A DNA stretch of 64,000 nt from contig JBKBKV010000003.1 in NCBI GenBank assembly GCA_046294495.1, positions 1 to 64,000 of the forward strand, read 5' to 3'. The notes beneath the pieces are model-generated. The model searched no databases and was not told where the DNA came from. It worked only from the letters and a program-made list of their open reading frames with translations. Of this stretch, positions 16,002-24,524 are shown in pieces. Positions within the stretch are counted from its first letter, which is position 1. The number at the start of each line of letters is the position of its first letter. The DNA comes from HRBIN23 sp046294495. GTDB taxonomy: Bacteria; Chloroflexota; Dehalococcoidia; Lucifugimonadales; HRBIN23. A program made the translations under genes and the position numbers.

Positions 16002-16375
16002 GTCTCCTCCTCTTGGCGAATTTTAGGGCCTATAGGCACCGGCGTCCTCGGCATGCCTGGCCCCACTGTAGAGTGCGCAAGGTGTGTAAAAGGTGTGGAG
16101 GTGGTAAGAAAACGGTAGTCCCACATTGACGGCATAGCATGGGAGGTGTCAGGGCACTCCTGGTTTCGGGCAGATATAGGCGCAGGGACCGCCTGCCCTT
16201 TACCCCTTTCCTTTTTTCCTTTCCACCGGGGCAATGCTAGCCCCGGTGTGGGGGGATGCGTTGCTCCGCTGGGCTACTGCCCACCTGTGGGCGCTGTAAC
16301 ACCTTTGCGCCACGCAGGTGGGCAGGGCTGCGCCATAGATCCCCCAGGGAGGCCGCGGGCACACATCAGCACCCG
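16002..16375. other. Intergenic region without a gene, with two strong inverted repeats
   Basis: I see no coding sequence or tRNA in these 374 bases. It contains a 9-bp stem (CACCGGGGC 16224-16232 with GCCCCGGTG 16240-16248) and a longer structure (CTGCCCACCTG 16277-16287 with CAGGTGGGCAG 16315-16325) enclosing a nested GGCGC/GCGCC stem. Both lie downstream of the pilin gene on the minus strand, and neither has a terminal U-run. Confidence 0.5.
16277..16325 (-). repeat. 11-bp inverted repeat with nested stem downstream of the pilin gene
   Basis: CTGCCCACCTG (16277-16287) is the exact complement of CAGGTGGGCAG (16315-16325). The 27-base interior contains a second pair, GGCGC and GCGCC. In the pilin mRNA this would be a stable 3' structure about 50 bases beyond the stop codon, suited to protecting an abundant transcript. 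No known RNA family is recognised. Confidence 0.55.
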
Positions 16376-16777
16376 CTACGGACAGGTCTGTGCACTGGTG
16401 TATTGCGCAGTTACCTTTCCGGTGGCGTCCCAGCAGTAGTAATACTTGGTGGGGTTCGCTCGGAGGTAGTTGGAGAGGGCGGTGCTGGTGCCGTCGGGCA
16501 AGGCGGTGAAGTCGTTCACTGCGGTATTAGGGGCCGCGCGGGCTGTAACGCTGGTAATGGCCTTATCGGCCATCATACTGTCCATTGCCGCCTGGACATT
16601 TTGCATCTCGGCCGCTTTTGCCCCCTCCTCGCCCTTGCTGGCGAACTTGGTTACCGCCGGAATAACGGCGGCGGCCAGGCCCACAATGATGCCTACCACC
16701 ACCAGTAGTTCCACAAGGGTAAACCCCGCTTGCTGGTGGCACAGGCGTGCAAGCAGTTTTGCTCCGTATCTCCTCAT
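16376..16777 (-). CDS. pilA: Type IV major pilin-like prepilin
   Basis: The 133-residue prepilin has a class III signal: a short basic leader ending in Gly18, cleavage before Phe19, the FTLVE start of the mature chain with Glu at +5, and a hydrophobic helix to about residue 42. Cys115 and Cys132 near the C-terminus could close a D-region disulfide loop as in type IV pilins. Strong SD GGAGGAGGTG precedes the ATG. The gene lies 128 bases after the PilM-PilN fusion and is followed by the stable inverted repeat at 16277-16325. It is probably the main pilus subunit, although no other major-pilin candidate is visible to compare. Confidence 0.9.
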   Translation of the reverse strand: MRRYGAKLLARLCHQQAGFTLVELLVVVGIIVGLAAAVIPAVTKFASKGEEGAKAAEMQNVQAAMDSMMADKAITSVTARAAPNTAVNDFTALPDGTSTALSNYLRANPTKYYYCWDATGKVTAQYTSAQTCP

Positions 16778-16905
16778 GGCCTACACCTCCTCCAGTAGGT
16801 TTGTATGCATTACCATATCCCATCTTCAGGGTAGGGTGCCCACGCCCACCCTCCATCGTCCTTTTGGCGCAGGAAGCATTGGACTTTTGTCCACTGCCAT
16901 CTGCG

Positions 16906-18465
16906 TTACTTGTGCTCCTGGGAGGTGCCCACCAGGGCCTTTATCTGAAAGGCGATCATCCCCTGCTCCCCCCCGCTTCCAGACGCGTCCATCCGCAGGA
17001 GACGCACATCCTGGAAAAGGCCGGAGAGGCGCAGTCCCGTTGCGTAGCGGATGGCCGCTTCATAGGTGGTGGCCGTCCCGGCCAGGGAAAAAACCTCGCT
17101 CTGCAGGCTTACGCCCGACACTTGCACCCCCGCCTCCAGGGCAGTGTTGGTGATGGCCTCCAGGCGAGCCAGGAGGGCTTCCCGCTCCTGGCGAAGGGTG
17201 CGCAGGAGGGATTGGACGGCCGAAGTCTGTTGCTCCAGGCCCCTGGCCTGGCGTTCCAGGGTGGCTGCCTGGGCTGCGGTGAGGCGCAGGAGACGGTGGC
17301 GGGCCTGTATCTCACCCACAAGGGACGACAGGCGCGCCTTCTCCTCCCCAACCCTTGCCACTTGGCCTGTGACCCACAGGGCAGATACCCCCAGCGCGAG
17401 CAGGGCTGTGATGGCAAGGGCAGAGGTGAGGGGGAATGGCCGGGGACGGTAGCGCGCAGGGAGCATATTGGGAACCAGGGCACCTGCTCTCCCCAGGTGG
17501 TTAGCCGATACAGCCCTATGGGCCAAAGCCAAGCCCAGGTTGACGGCATAGGCGGCGGTTGGGAAGTCGGCGGGATGGAATGCCGGCACAGCCAGGGTCT
17601 GAAGGGGATACTTCAGGAGCCGTTGCAGGGCTGGGGTGAGCCAGGCCCCTCGCTCCGGGTTACCCACGAGGACGACAGGCAAAGGCTTTCCCTCCTTGCA
17701 TCCGCTATTTCCCCGCACATAGGCTTGGGCCTGCTTCACAGCGTCGGCAATCAGGATAGCCTCCCTATGGCTATCAAAGCCGTCTCCGGGCAAGGGCAAC
17801 CGATAGACCACCTTAGGCATCCATCCCACGACCGGGACGATGGCGGTGTCCTGCTCACCCAGGTAAACTACCAAGCCCTGGCCTACAAGGGCAGCCAGGG
17901 CCACCTCTTTGGGGTAAAGGGCCTTGGGGTGCACACCCGCTTTCTGGAGGCGATGCATATGGCTATCCAAGGCCTCCCTGGACGCTACTGCGGCCAATAT
18001 GCTCTCGCCCGTGCCGTTGCCCACCGGCCTCCACGCCAGGTCCATCTCCCCCAACCTAAATGGGAAGGCCTCCTGGGCCTCCGTCTGCACGATCTGTGCA
18101 AGGTGGCGTGCTGGCACCTTTGGAAGGGCCATAACCCTGGTCAAGGCGGTGCCCAGGGGCATGTCGCTGACGATGCGCCCCTTGCGCACTCCCATCTCCC
18201 GCAGGAGAGAGCGCACAGTATGGGGGCCCTCCCCCAGACGCACCGTCCCCCAGCGCACCACCTCGCCCCCCTTGAATATCACCACCCGGACCGTGTCGCC
18301 ATCCACGGCGAGGGTAACGGTGGTGCGCCCCACGAGGCGGCATACCAAGCGGTTCATCCTACGCCAGGTGGAGCGCGCGGCGCGAAAGGCCTGCCTGGCC
18401 AGGACGCTGCCCGCCTTTCGGATGGATGTTGGCACGGATGCCCACGACCTTCCCGGCCTGGCCAT
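16906..18465 (-). CDS. Fused PilM-PilN-like pilus assembly protein
   Basis: The 519-residue protein combines two components of the type IV pilus inner-membrane platform. Residues about 47-320 look like the cytoplasmic actin-like PilM domain (TVTLAVDGDTVRVVIF, and SILAAVASREALDSHM). A single membrane helix spans about 344-366, followed by coiled coil (370-440) and a PilN-type periplasmic domain (about 445-519). This is the architecture of GspL in type II secretion rather than separate PilM and PilN. The ATG shares a base with the PilO stop (TAATG). Domain boundaries are estimated by eye. Confidence 0.8.
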   Translation of the reverse strand: MARPGRSWASVPTSIRKAGSVLARQAFRAARSTWRRMNRLVCRLVGRTTVTLAVDGDTVRVVIFKGGEVVRWGTVRLGEGPHTVRSLLREMGVRKGRIVSDMPLGTALTRVMALPKVPARHLAQIVQTEAQEAFPFRLGEMDLAWRPVGNGTGESILAAVASREALDSHMHRLQKAGVHPKALYPKEVALAALVGQGLVVYLGEQDTAIVPVVGWMPKVVYRLPLPGDGFDSHREAILIADAVKQAQAYVRGNSGCKEGKPLPVVLVGNPERGAWLTPALQRLLKYPLQTLAVPAFHPADFPTAAYAVNLGLALAHRAVSANHLGRAGALVPNMLPARYRPRPFPLTSALAITALLALGVSALWVTGQVARVGEEKARLSSLVGEIQARHRLLRLTAAQAATLERQARGLEQQTSAVQSLLRTLRQEREALLARLEAITNTALEAGVQVSGVSLQSEVFSLAGTATTYEAAIRYATGLRLSGLFQDVRLLRMDASGSGGEQGMIAFQIKALVGTSQEHK

Positions 18466-19052
18466 TACCTGCCTCCCTTGCCCTGCGTAGGCTGTGGCGA
18501 TAGGTAGACCATTAGTTGCAAATGTGCTGCCGGGGACTGGGCGATGTCGGAGAAGGAGGCGGAGACGAGAGCGGAGTTAGGGAGGTGCATACCCAGGCGG
18601 GAGAGGAAGCCCGATAGGGCCGCCGGCTCGCCTCTAAGCCCCAGGGTAACAGGCTGGGCCACATACTGAACGCCCTCTAGGCTATTGCTTTGGGTGTCGC
18701 CCAGAGCCACGGAGGTCAGGGAGACCCCCGCTTCCTTGGCTGCTGTTACCAATGCCTGCACCAGGTCTTCAGGGGTGGCGAGAAGGAAGGGTTGGACGGC
18801 CTGCCGCCACTGGCGCTCCCTTTCTGCTACTTCCCTTGCGCGCTCTTCGGCGTTGGGGGTGTGGGGAGGGGCAACTCCCACTCCCTGACGCGCTTGGATG
18901 GCAAGGCTAGCCACCTGTTGGGAGCCACTCCACCAGCGCATCCCCAGCAGGGCGTTGTAGGCCACCAGGCCCAGGGCCACCAGGAGGGCCATGGCCGGCC
19001 ACGCCCCCAGGGGGCGTAGGCGTCGCCAGAGAGGGAGAGGCCCTGCCGCCAT
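18465..19052 (-). CDS. pilO: PilO-like pilus assembly protein
   Basis: The 195-residue bitopic protein has one N-terminal membrane helix (about 17-36), a coiled region (60-90) and a C-terminal alpha/beta domain of PilO/GspM type (LVQALVTAAKEAGVSLTSV, then VTLGLRGEPAALSGFLSRL). It would pair with the PilN part of the adjacent fusion to form the periplasmic alignment complex. It precedes the PilM-PilN fusion in transcription, the reverse of the usual M-N-O order, and lies 17 bases after pilC. Confidence 0.8.
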   Translation of the reverse strand: MAAGPLPLWRRLRPLGAWPAMALLVALGLVAYNALLGMRWWSGSQQVASLAIQARQGVGVAPPHTPNAEERAREVAERERQWRQAVQPFLLATPEDLVQALVTAAKEAGVSLTSVALGDTQSNSLEGVQYVAQPVTLGLRGEPAALSGFLSRLGMHLPNSALVSASFSDIAQSPAAHLQLMVYLSPQPTQGKGGR

Positions 19053-19069
19053 AGCATTCCTTCCTTGTC

Positions 19070-20278
19070 CTATCGCAGTGTATCCAGGCCCGAGTAGATG
19101 GGCGCAAACATGGAGAAGGCGATGACGCCCACAATGGCCCCCACTGCCACAGTGGAGAGGGGTTCTAGTAGCCCTATAAGGGCGTTGAGGCGGTCCTCCA
19201 ACTGCTTCTGGTAGACCTGCGAGGCGTCTCTCAGGGTGCGATGGAGGGAGTTGCTCTCTTCTCCTATCAGCACCAGTTCCACGAAGAGGGTCGGGAGGAA
19301 GGTGTGGCGCTTCAGAGAAGGGGTAAGGCCCCGCCCACCCATTAGGCCCTCCTCGGCATTGCCAAAGGCCTGGCGTATGGCCCAGTTACGGCACCCCTCC
19401 TGGCCCAGGTGCAAGGCGGTGAGCATGGGCACCCCCGCCTCCAACAGCATGGCTACCGTTCGGGAGAAGCGGGAGAGTTCTCCTGCCATTACCAGGGTGC
19501 CTATCACGGGGAGACGGAGCATGGCCCGGTCCAGCCTGTAGCGCCCCCAACGGGTGCGGCGGACCGCCATTAGCGCGGTGGGGAGGGCGAGCGCCCCCAG
19601 GAAAAAGGGCAGGAAGTTGTTCCTTATGCCTCCCACCAGAGCCAGGGTGAGGCGTGTGGCAAGGGGAAGGTTTGCCCCCATCTGCTCAAACACCTTCAGC
19701 AGAGGGGGGAGGGCAACGGTTACCAGCACTCCTAGGGTAAGCATGGAAAGGCCCATAATGGCCAGCGGGTAGGTCAAGGCGCGCACCACCTTCTGCCTGG
19801 CCTCGTGTTCCTTCTCCAGGATGTCGGCCATATGCTCCAGGGCGGGGGCGAGGCGGCCGGTATGCTCGCCAGCCCGCACTACACTCACAAAGAGTGGGCT
19901 GAATACCTGGGGGTGTTGGGCCAGGGCTGTGGAGAGGCTCCCCCCGGCATCCAGCGTTTTGGCGATGGCCGAAAGGGTGCGGCGGAAGCGGGGGTTGCGT
20001 GCCTCTTCCTGCAAGAGTGCCAGTATCCGAAGCAGGCTTCCCCCGCTGGCCAGCATGGCGGCCAGTTGCCGGGCGAAGCGCACCAGTTCCGGCGTCTTCA
20101 CCTGGAAGAGGGTGGGGAAGAGGTCTTCCAGGGGAGGGAGGCGCCGCGCCGGTGCAATGCGCAGGGGTTTATAGCCCTGTTGGAGCACGAGGCCGCGAGC
20201 CTCGGCTATATCCTGGGCCTCCACCTGGCCCCTCACTATCCCTGAGTGTCTGCTGTAAGCCTCGTAGCGGAAGTGCAT
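19070..20278 (-). CDS. pilC: Type IV pilus/type II secretion inner-membrane platform protein
   Basis: The 402-residue PilC/GspF family protein contains two homologous T2SSF cytoplasmic domains (about residues 65-190 and 270-395) separated by membrane helices (near 168-190, 212-235 and 370-395). The second copy of the motif is visible in LLEAGVPMLTALHLG, mirroring LLASGGSLLRILALL in the first. It anchors the assembly ATPase and recruits pilins. It starts three bases after the pilB stop. Confidence 0.93.
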   Translation of the reverse strand: MHFRYEAYSRHSGIVRGQVEAQDIAEARGLVLQQGYKPLRIAPARRLPPLEDLFPTLFQVKTPELVRFARQLAAMLASGGSLLRILALLQEEARNPRFRRTLSAIAKTLDAGGSLSTALAQHPQVFSPLFVSVVRAGEHTGRLAPALEHMADILEKEHEARQKVVRALTYPLAIMGLSMLTLGVLVTVALPPLLKVFEQMGANLPLATRLTLALVGGIRNNFLPFFLGALALPTALMAVRRTRWGRYRLDRAMLRLPVIGTLVMAGELSRFSRTVAMLLEAGVPMLTALHLGQEGCRNWAIRQAFGNAEEGLMGGRGLTPSLKRHTFLPTLFVELVLIGEESNSLHRTLRDASQVYQKQLEDRLNALIGLLEPLSTVAVGAIVGVIAFSMFAPIYSGLDTLR

Positions 20279-20281
20279 GGC

Positions 20282-22114
20282 CTAATCCAGGTTTGCCAGC
20301 ACGCGCATCACCTCATAGGGTGTGGTGATGCCCTGCTTCACTTTGAGCATGCCCTCCCGGCGCAGGGGGACCATTCCCTCCTGCAGGGCCTGCTCCCAGA
20401 GGCTGGAGCGAGGCTCGTCGGCCAGGAAGCGCTGACGCAACCCGTCAGACATAACCAACACCTCAAACACCCCTGTGCGCCCCCGGTAGCCTGTATGGGC
20501 ACAAAGGTTACAGCCGGAACCGTAGAAGAACTCCCGCCTCTTTTCCCCCACCTCGGCGGCATAGGCCTGCTGTTCGGCCAGGGGGCGTGGAATAAGGGTC
20601 TTGCACCCGTTACACACCACCCTAACCATACGCTGGGCAGCAATCCCGGCCACCGCTGAAGCGATAAGGTAGGGGGCTACACCAAGGTCGCGCAGGCGCA
20701 GGAGGGCCGAGACTGAATCGTTGGCGTGCAGAGAGGTGAGCACCAGATGGCCCGTCAGGGCCGCCTGGGTGGCGATGACCGCCGTCTCCTGGTCTCGGAT
20801 TTCCCCTACCATAATGACATTGGGGTCAAGGCGCAGGATGCTCCGCAGTTGGGTGGCAAAGGTTATGCCAGCCTCTGGATGCACCTGCATCTGGTTGACC
20901 CCGCTGATTCGGTATTCCACCGGGTCTTCAATGGAGATGACATTCTGCTCTCGCCGCTCCATGTGCAAGATGGAGGCGTAGAGGGTGGTGCTCTTGCCGG
21001 CGCCGGTGGGGCCGCAGACGATGAGCATGCCATAGGGGAGTCGCAGGAGACGGCGGTAGCGCTCCAGGGCGTGTGGGCTCATGCCCAACTGGTCCAGTCC
21101 CAGCAGGGTAAAGCGCTTGTCCAGCAGGCGGAGCACCGCCATCTCCCCCAGCACCGTGTTGCTCACCGCCACCCGCACATCTACCCTCTGGTTCTGCCCT
21201 TCAAAGGTGAAGTGGCCGTCCTGGGGGCGTCGCCGTTCGGCAATGTTCATGCCCGACATCACCTTCAGACGAGAAAGGAGGCTGGGGTGCAGGTCCAGAG
21301 GGAGAGGCATCACATCGTGCAGGATGCCATCTATGCGGAAGCGAATGCGCACTGCGTCCTCCCCAGGCACAATGTGGATGTCCGAAGCGCGGTCTTGCAG
21401 GGCCTTCTGCACCAGCATGTCAATAACCTGGGCTGGGGAGGCCACAGGATACCCGCGCGCCCCGCGGGGAGGTGCTGTCCCCTCCTTGCCGGCCGCCTGC
21501 ACCTCTTGGGCGCGGCGGTAGGCGATGTCTATATGCTCCTGGATATCCTCGGGAGTAGCCACCACAGGCTCAACGGCACACCCGCTCCGCACGCTGATGT
21601 CTTGGAGTGCCTGGAGGTCTGTGGGGTCGGGAACGGCAACGGTGAGGAGGCTACCCCTCTTCTCCAGGGGGAGGGCCACATAGCGCCTGGCCACCTCCTC
21701 CGGGAGAAGGGCCACCGCCTCAGGCTCAATGCCCTGGGAGCGCAAGTCTAGCATGGTAACCCCCAGGTAGACCGCCGTGAGGATGGCCAGGTCGCGGGAG
21801 AATACGAGCCCATCCCGCACCAGAACTCGCCATAGGGGGCGCCCCTCCCGCTTAGCCGTCTCCTGCGCCTTGTCCACTTGCTCCGGGGCCAGCAGGCCGG
21901 CGTCTATAAGCATATCCGCCAAGGTGAGGGGCTGAGGGGCAGGGGGCGTTACAGGGGTGTCGCCATCAGGGTCAGGTGGGCCTTGCACCCCATCCACGCC
22001 GGGTGCGGGGAAAGGCCCCTGGCCCGGCCTTTCATCCAGGGCGCGTGCAGTGGGCAGGGAGGTTTCACGGCTTTCCCGCCTCCCGTTGGTGGGAGAGTCT
22101 CTGGGCACGGTCAT
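20282..22114 (-). CDS. pilB: Type IV pilus assembly ATPase PilB/GspE
   Basis: The hexameric motor powers pilus extension. The product has an N-terminal GspE-II domain (LADMLIDAGLL to VTMLDL), a Walker A motif (GPTGAGKST), Asp and His boxes with Walker B (VGEIRDQETA), and a tetracysteine zinc motif (CNGC and CNLC). I choose the ATG at 22114 with GAGAAGG six bases upstream, giving 610 residues; the frame extends to 22234 but the added residues are low complexity. An unconserved Pro/Gly-rich stretch precedes the first domain. No PilT-type retraction ATPase is in the window. Confidence 0.94.
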   Translation of the reverse strand: MTVPRDSPTNGRRESRETSLPTARALDERPGQGPFPAPGVDGVQGPPDPDGDTPVTPPAPQPLTLADMLIDAGLLAPEQVDKAQETAKREGRPLWRVLVRDGLVFSRDLAILTAVYLGVTMLDLRSQGIEPEAVALLPEEVARRYVALPLEKRGSLLTVAVPDPTDLQALQDISVRSGCAVEPVVATPEDIQEHIDIAYRRAQEVQAAGKEGTAPPRGARGYPVASPAQVIDMLVQKALQDRASDIHIVPGEDAVRIRFRIDGILHDVMPLPLDLHPSLLSRLKVMSGMNIAERRRPQDGHFTFEGQNQRVDVRVAVSNTVLGEMAVLRLLDKRFTLLGLDQLGMSPHALERYRRLLRLPYGMLIVCGPTGAGKSTTLYASILHMERREQNVISIEDPVEYRISGVNQMQVHPEAGITFATQLRSILRLDPNVIMVGEIRDQETAVIATQAALTGHLVLTSLHANDSVSALLRLRDLGVAPYLIASAVAGIAAQRMVRVVCNGCKTLIPRPLAEQQAYAAEVGEKRREFFYGSGCNLCAHTGYRGRTGVFEVLVMSDGLRQRFLADEPRSSLWEQALQEGMVPLRREGMLKVKQGITTPYEVMRVLANLD

Positions 22115-22179
22115 TTGCCTTCTCGCTGGGTGAGCAAGGTGGGCTAGCCCCAGGGGTGCTCCATGGGGGTGTCTTCCCC

Positions 22180-22851
22180 TTACGCGGCCGCCAAGCCTCT
22201 TTCCGCCTCCCTGCCCAAGCACACCTCCAGGCAAGACCCTTGCGCCTGGGCAAGGTCAGCCAGGGGTTGGGCATGGTTTACCCCTGTCATCTGCCGAAGG
22301 AGGGCCAGCAGGGGGAGAGGTTCCCGCAGAGTCAGCCACAGGTTGACGCTTCCGCCCAAGGGGTCGCTAACCAGGCGCACCAGGCGCACCTCGGGGCGCT
22401 GGCAAAGGGCGCGAACAAAGTGCACCACACCCCGCGCATCCCGGTTGGCGCGTATGCGCACTTGGACAGCACCTTCGTATAGGTGCTCCTGGGCAGCAGG
22501 AGGGGCCTTCTCCTCTTGCCTTGTGGAGGGGCCTGCCACCTCGGCATAAGGCTGACTTGGGAAGGCAGGCCCTTGCGCCAACGAGGGGAAGGGGAAAAGG
22601 ACAGGAGCACTGGAGGCCGGGGGGCCTCCTTCAACGGGGACACGGAAAGGCAGCACAAGGCCCGCGGCCCCACTCGCTGTATGGGCCGAGGTGATGTCCG
22701 TGCTACCTGTGCGTCTCCCGTGCATGGGTCGGATAGCCTCCAGGGCGGCCTCCACCTGGCGGGCCACCTGCCTGGTGTAATCCTCGTAGCCCCGAGGGGC
22801 TTTTTCCCCGTCAGGAGGTAGGGTTTTCCGGTTGTTCAGAATGCTCGTCAC
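22180..22851 (-). CDS. Hypothetical protein encoded upstream of pilB
   Basis: I do not recognise this 223-residue protein. Residues 1-125 are low-complexity and Pro/Ala/Arg-rich, probably disordered. The C-terminal part (about 127-205) looks like a compact alpha/beta, ferredoxin-like domain: VQVRIRANRDARGVVHFV, then VRLVRLVSDP, then a strand and LLALLRQM. There is no signal peptide or membrane helix, so a cytoplasmic role is likely. The start is a GTG at 22851 with GGAGGGAAGCA upstream. It sits between the LuxR-type gene and pilB, suggesting a pilus regulatory or accessory role by context only. Confidence 0.6.
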   Translation of the reverse strand: MTSILNNRKTLPPDGEKAPRGYEDYTRQVARQVEAALEAIRPMHGRRTGSTDITSAHTASGAAGLVLPFRVPVEGGPPASSAPVLFPFPSLAQGPAFPSQPYAEVAGPSTRQEEKAPPAAQEHLYEGAVQVRIRANRDARGVVHFVRALCQRPEVRLVRLVSDPLGGSVNLWLTLREPLPLLALLRQMTGVNHAQPLADLAQAQGSCLEVCLGREAERGLAAA

Positions 22852-22887
22852 TGCTTCCCTCCTGGTATGCGGTAGGCTCTAGCGTTG

Positions 22888-23244
22888 TTAGATAGCCAGC
22901 CACCCAAGACGCACGGCAGTAACTACTGCGTGGGTTCGGTCGCTGGCCTGGAGTTTGGTCATAACCCAGGTGAGGTGTTGTTTCACGGTGCGCTCGGAGA
23001 TGCCCAGGTGGTGGGCGATGCGTTTGTTGGAGTAGCCCTCTGCCACCAGGGCCAGCACCTGGCGCTCCCGCTGGGTCAGGGGGCGCACATCCCGGGGCAG
23101 GCGACTCGCCTGCCGAGGGCGGATCACCACCCCTCCATTGATGTGGACGATGCTCAGCGGGAAGTCCCCGGTGGAGTCTGCCGGGATAGGATAGGGCGCC
23201 GCTGGGGTGGGCTGCAGAACCTGGGGTGCCACCGACATTGCCAT
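22888..23244 (-). CDS. LuxR-type HTH transcriptional regulator without receiver domain
   Basis: The C-terminal 65 residues are a complete LuxR/GerE helix-turn-helix (LTQRERQVLALVAEGYSNKRIAHHLGISERTVKQHL). The N-terminal 50 residues are low complexity, with no receiver or ligand domain. I place the start at the ATG at 23244, with AAGGAGA eight bases upstream (118 residues); the frame is open to 23373. It is the first gene in the minus-strand run that continues into the pilus assembly genes, 36 bases ahead of the next ORF, and is a candidate regulator of that locus. Confidence 0.85.
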   Translation of the reverse strand: MAMSVAPQVLQPTPAAPYPIPADSTGDFPLSIVHINGGVVIRPRQASRLPRDVRPLTQRERQVLALVAEGYSNKRIAHHLGISERTVKQHLTWVMTKLQASDRTHAVVTAVRLGWLAI

Positions 23245-23639
23245 GCCTGGTCTCCTTCTGTTGGCCGTTGGGGGGAACCTGCTACCCCCGCCTTGCCCAT
23301 AGCCTAACGCCCTCGCGGTGTGTAAAGGGTTTGGGCTTGTTGAAATCTTCATTAGCAGACGGCCCCTGGACATTGGCCGGGGCGCCGCCTTCCGTCTGCT
23401 GGTCCCCCAAAGCCTTTTGCCGCCAAGGGCTACTTTAGGGTGTGGGGAGCGCGGGCGATACCAGGACTACACCCAAAGGGCCTGAAACGCCCCCCACAAC
23501 CCCTGAGTAGAACCCGCCCCCTAAGAATGGAAAGGCCCCCCTCAAGGACACACAGGGAATACCCCCTTTGCCCGTCTTGCGACTATTGGACGATGCGAGG
23601 CAAAGGGGTAGGGGATAGGATGGCAGAGGAGGGTATGGG
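23245..23639. other. Divergent intergenic region between the pilus operons
   Basis: These 395 bases separate the minus-strand LuxR/pilus assembly genes from the plus-strand minor-pilin genes, so they should contain promoters for both. A stem-loop occupies 23354-23400: AGCAGACGG (23354-23362) with CCGTCTGCT (23392-23400) and a nested GGCC/GGCC-type stem. A minus-strand TTTACA upstream of the LuxR gene is followed only by a weak -10. I find no c-di-GMP riboswitch consensus and no gene. Confidence 0.5.
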
Positions 23640-24002
23640 ATGACGCTAAGAGGTGAGGCAGGGTCAGCCCTGGCAGAGACGGTTATCGCTGTGATGCTCT
23701 TCTCTGCTCTGGGCACGGCGGTGCTGGCAGGGGTCTCTACTCTTTACTCCTCCGGTGCCCGCACCGAAAGCCAGGCCATAGCCGAGCAGGTGGCCCGAAG
23801 CCAGATGGAGCGTGTTTTTGCCTCCTCTTACCTATCTCCACCAGCAAACTATCCAACGGTGGATGTGCCTGCTGGCTACGGCGTAGAGGCGGTAGCCCAG
23901 CCCTACGGCGCCGGGGACCCTCGTTTAGAGAGGGTCGTTGTGCGGGTGAGCCACGCCGGCCGAGAGGTGCTGGTGCTAGAAACCCTGCGCTCCCAGCCCT
24001 AG
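23640..24002 (+). CDS. Minor pilin-like prepilin (PilV/GspI-like)
   Basis: The 120-residue protein has a short leader ending at Gly8 and a mature N-terminus SALAE with Glu at +5, followed by a hydrophobic helix to about residue 30. This is the prepilin peptidase signature with serine rather than phenylalanine at +1, as in many minor pilins. The remaining 85 residues form a small globular domain. It is the first gene of the plus-strand triplet of pilin-like genes. The ATG at 23640 follows GGAGGG; an ATG five bases upstream is out of frame. Confidence 0.82.
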   Translation: MTLRGEAGSALAETVIAVMLFSALGTAVLAGVSTLYSSGARTESQAIAEQVARSQMERVFASSYLSPPANYPTVDVPAGYGVEAVAQPYGAGDPRLERVVVRVSHAGREVLVLETLRSQP

Positions 24003-24011
24003 GGGAAAAAG

Positions 24012-24524
24012 ATGAAAGGGTTGTGGCGCAACCTAGTGGGCTTGCTCCCATTCTTGGCTGCAGACGCCTACGGCTCCACCCTGGTAGAGGTAGTAGTAGC
24101 AGTAGGCATCACCACTTTGGCCGTGGGTATGGTAGGTAAGGGCATTTTCCAGGTCTTCTCCCTGGAGAGGTCGTGGCGAGAGCGTATAACAGCCACCCGA
24201 GAAGTGCGCCAGGCTTTTACATGGTTCGCCAGAGATGCCCTGAACACCAGTTCCCTTACCTTGCAAGACGGCGCTCCTCCTGCCCAGGCCGTTACCCTCT
24301 CCTGGACAGATCGCAACGGTGCCCTCCATAGCGTAACCTACTCCCTTTCCGGGGGTCTGCTGGTGCGGGAGGAGAGCGGTGTCCAAGGCGTCCTGGCCCG
24401 AAATGTAACGGCGGGGGGCTTCTCCCTGTCTGGGGGGGTATTAACCTTCCAACTGGAGGTGCAGACACCCAGGGGCATAGCGAAGGAGGGCGCTCTGCAG
24501 ACTTACCTGCGGAGGCTGGAATGA
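24012..24524 (+). CDS. Minor pilin-like prepilin (PilW/GspJ-like)
   Basis: The 170-residue protein has a longer leader of 21 residues ending in Gly21, then STLVE with Glu at +5 and a hydrophobic helix (about 24-45). The globular part resembles PilW/GspJ minor pilins (REVRQAFTWFARDALNTSSL, then VTLSWTDRNGALHSVTYSL). It follows the first minor pilin by 9 bases. Its TGA stop overlaps the next ATG by four bases (ATGA), implying coupled translation with the DUF11-containing protein. Confidence 0.82.
   Translation: MKGLWRNLVGLLPFLAADAYGSTLVEVVVAVGITTLAVGMVGKGIFQVFSLERSWRERITATREVRQAFTWFARDALNTSSLTLQDGAPPAQAVTLSWTDRNGALHSVTYSLSGGLLVREESGVQGVLARNVTAGGFSLSGGVLTFQLEVQTPRGIAKEGALQTYLRRLE

Noticed and set aside
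16778..16905. Sigma54 promoter for the pilin gene
   Set aside because: No TGGCAC-N5-TTGC arrangement is present. Only weak -10-like sequences and a strong Shine-Dalgarno are seen.
16747..18507. 586-residue plus-strand open frame across the pilus genes
   Set aside because: It is antisense to the PilM-PilN fusion, has a composition typical of GC-rich shadow frames and no recognisable domain. The minus-strand gene overlaps its neighbours as an operon should.
23245..23639. c-di-GMP riboswitch between pilus operons
   Set aside because: The stem-loop at 23354-23400 lacks the conserved GEMM core sequence.
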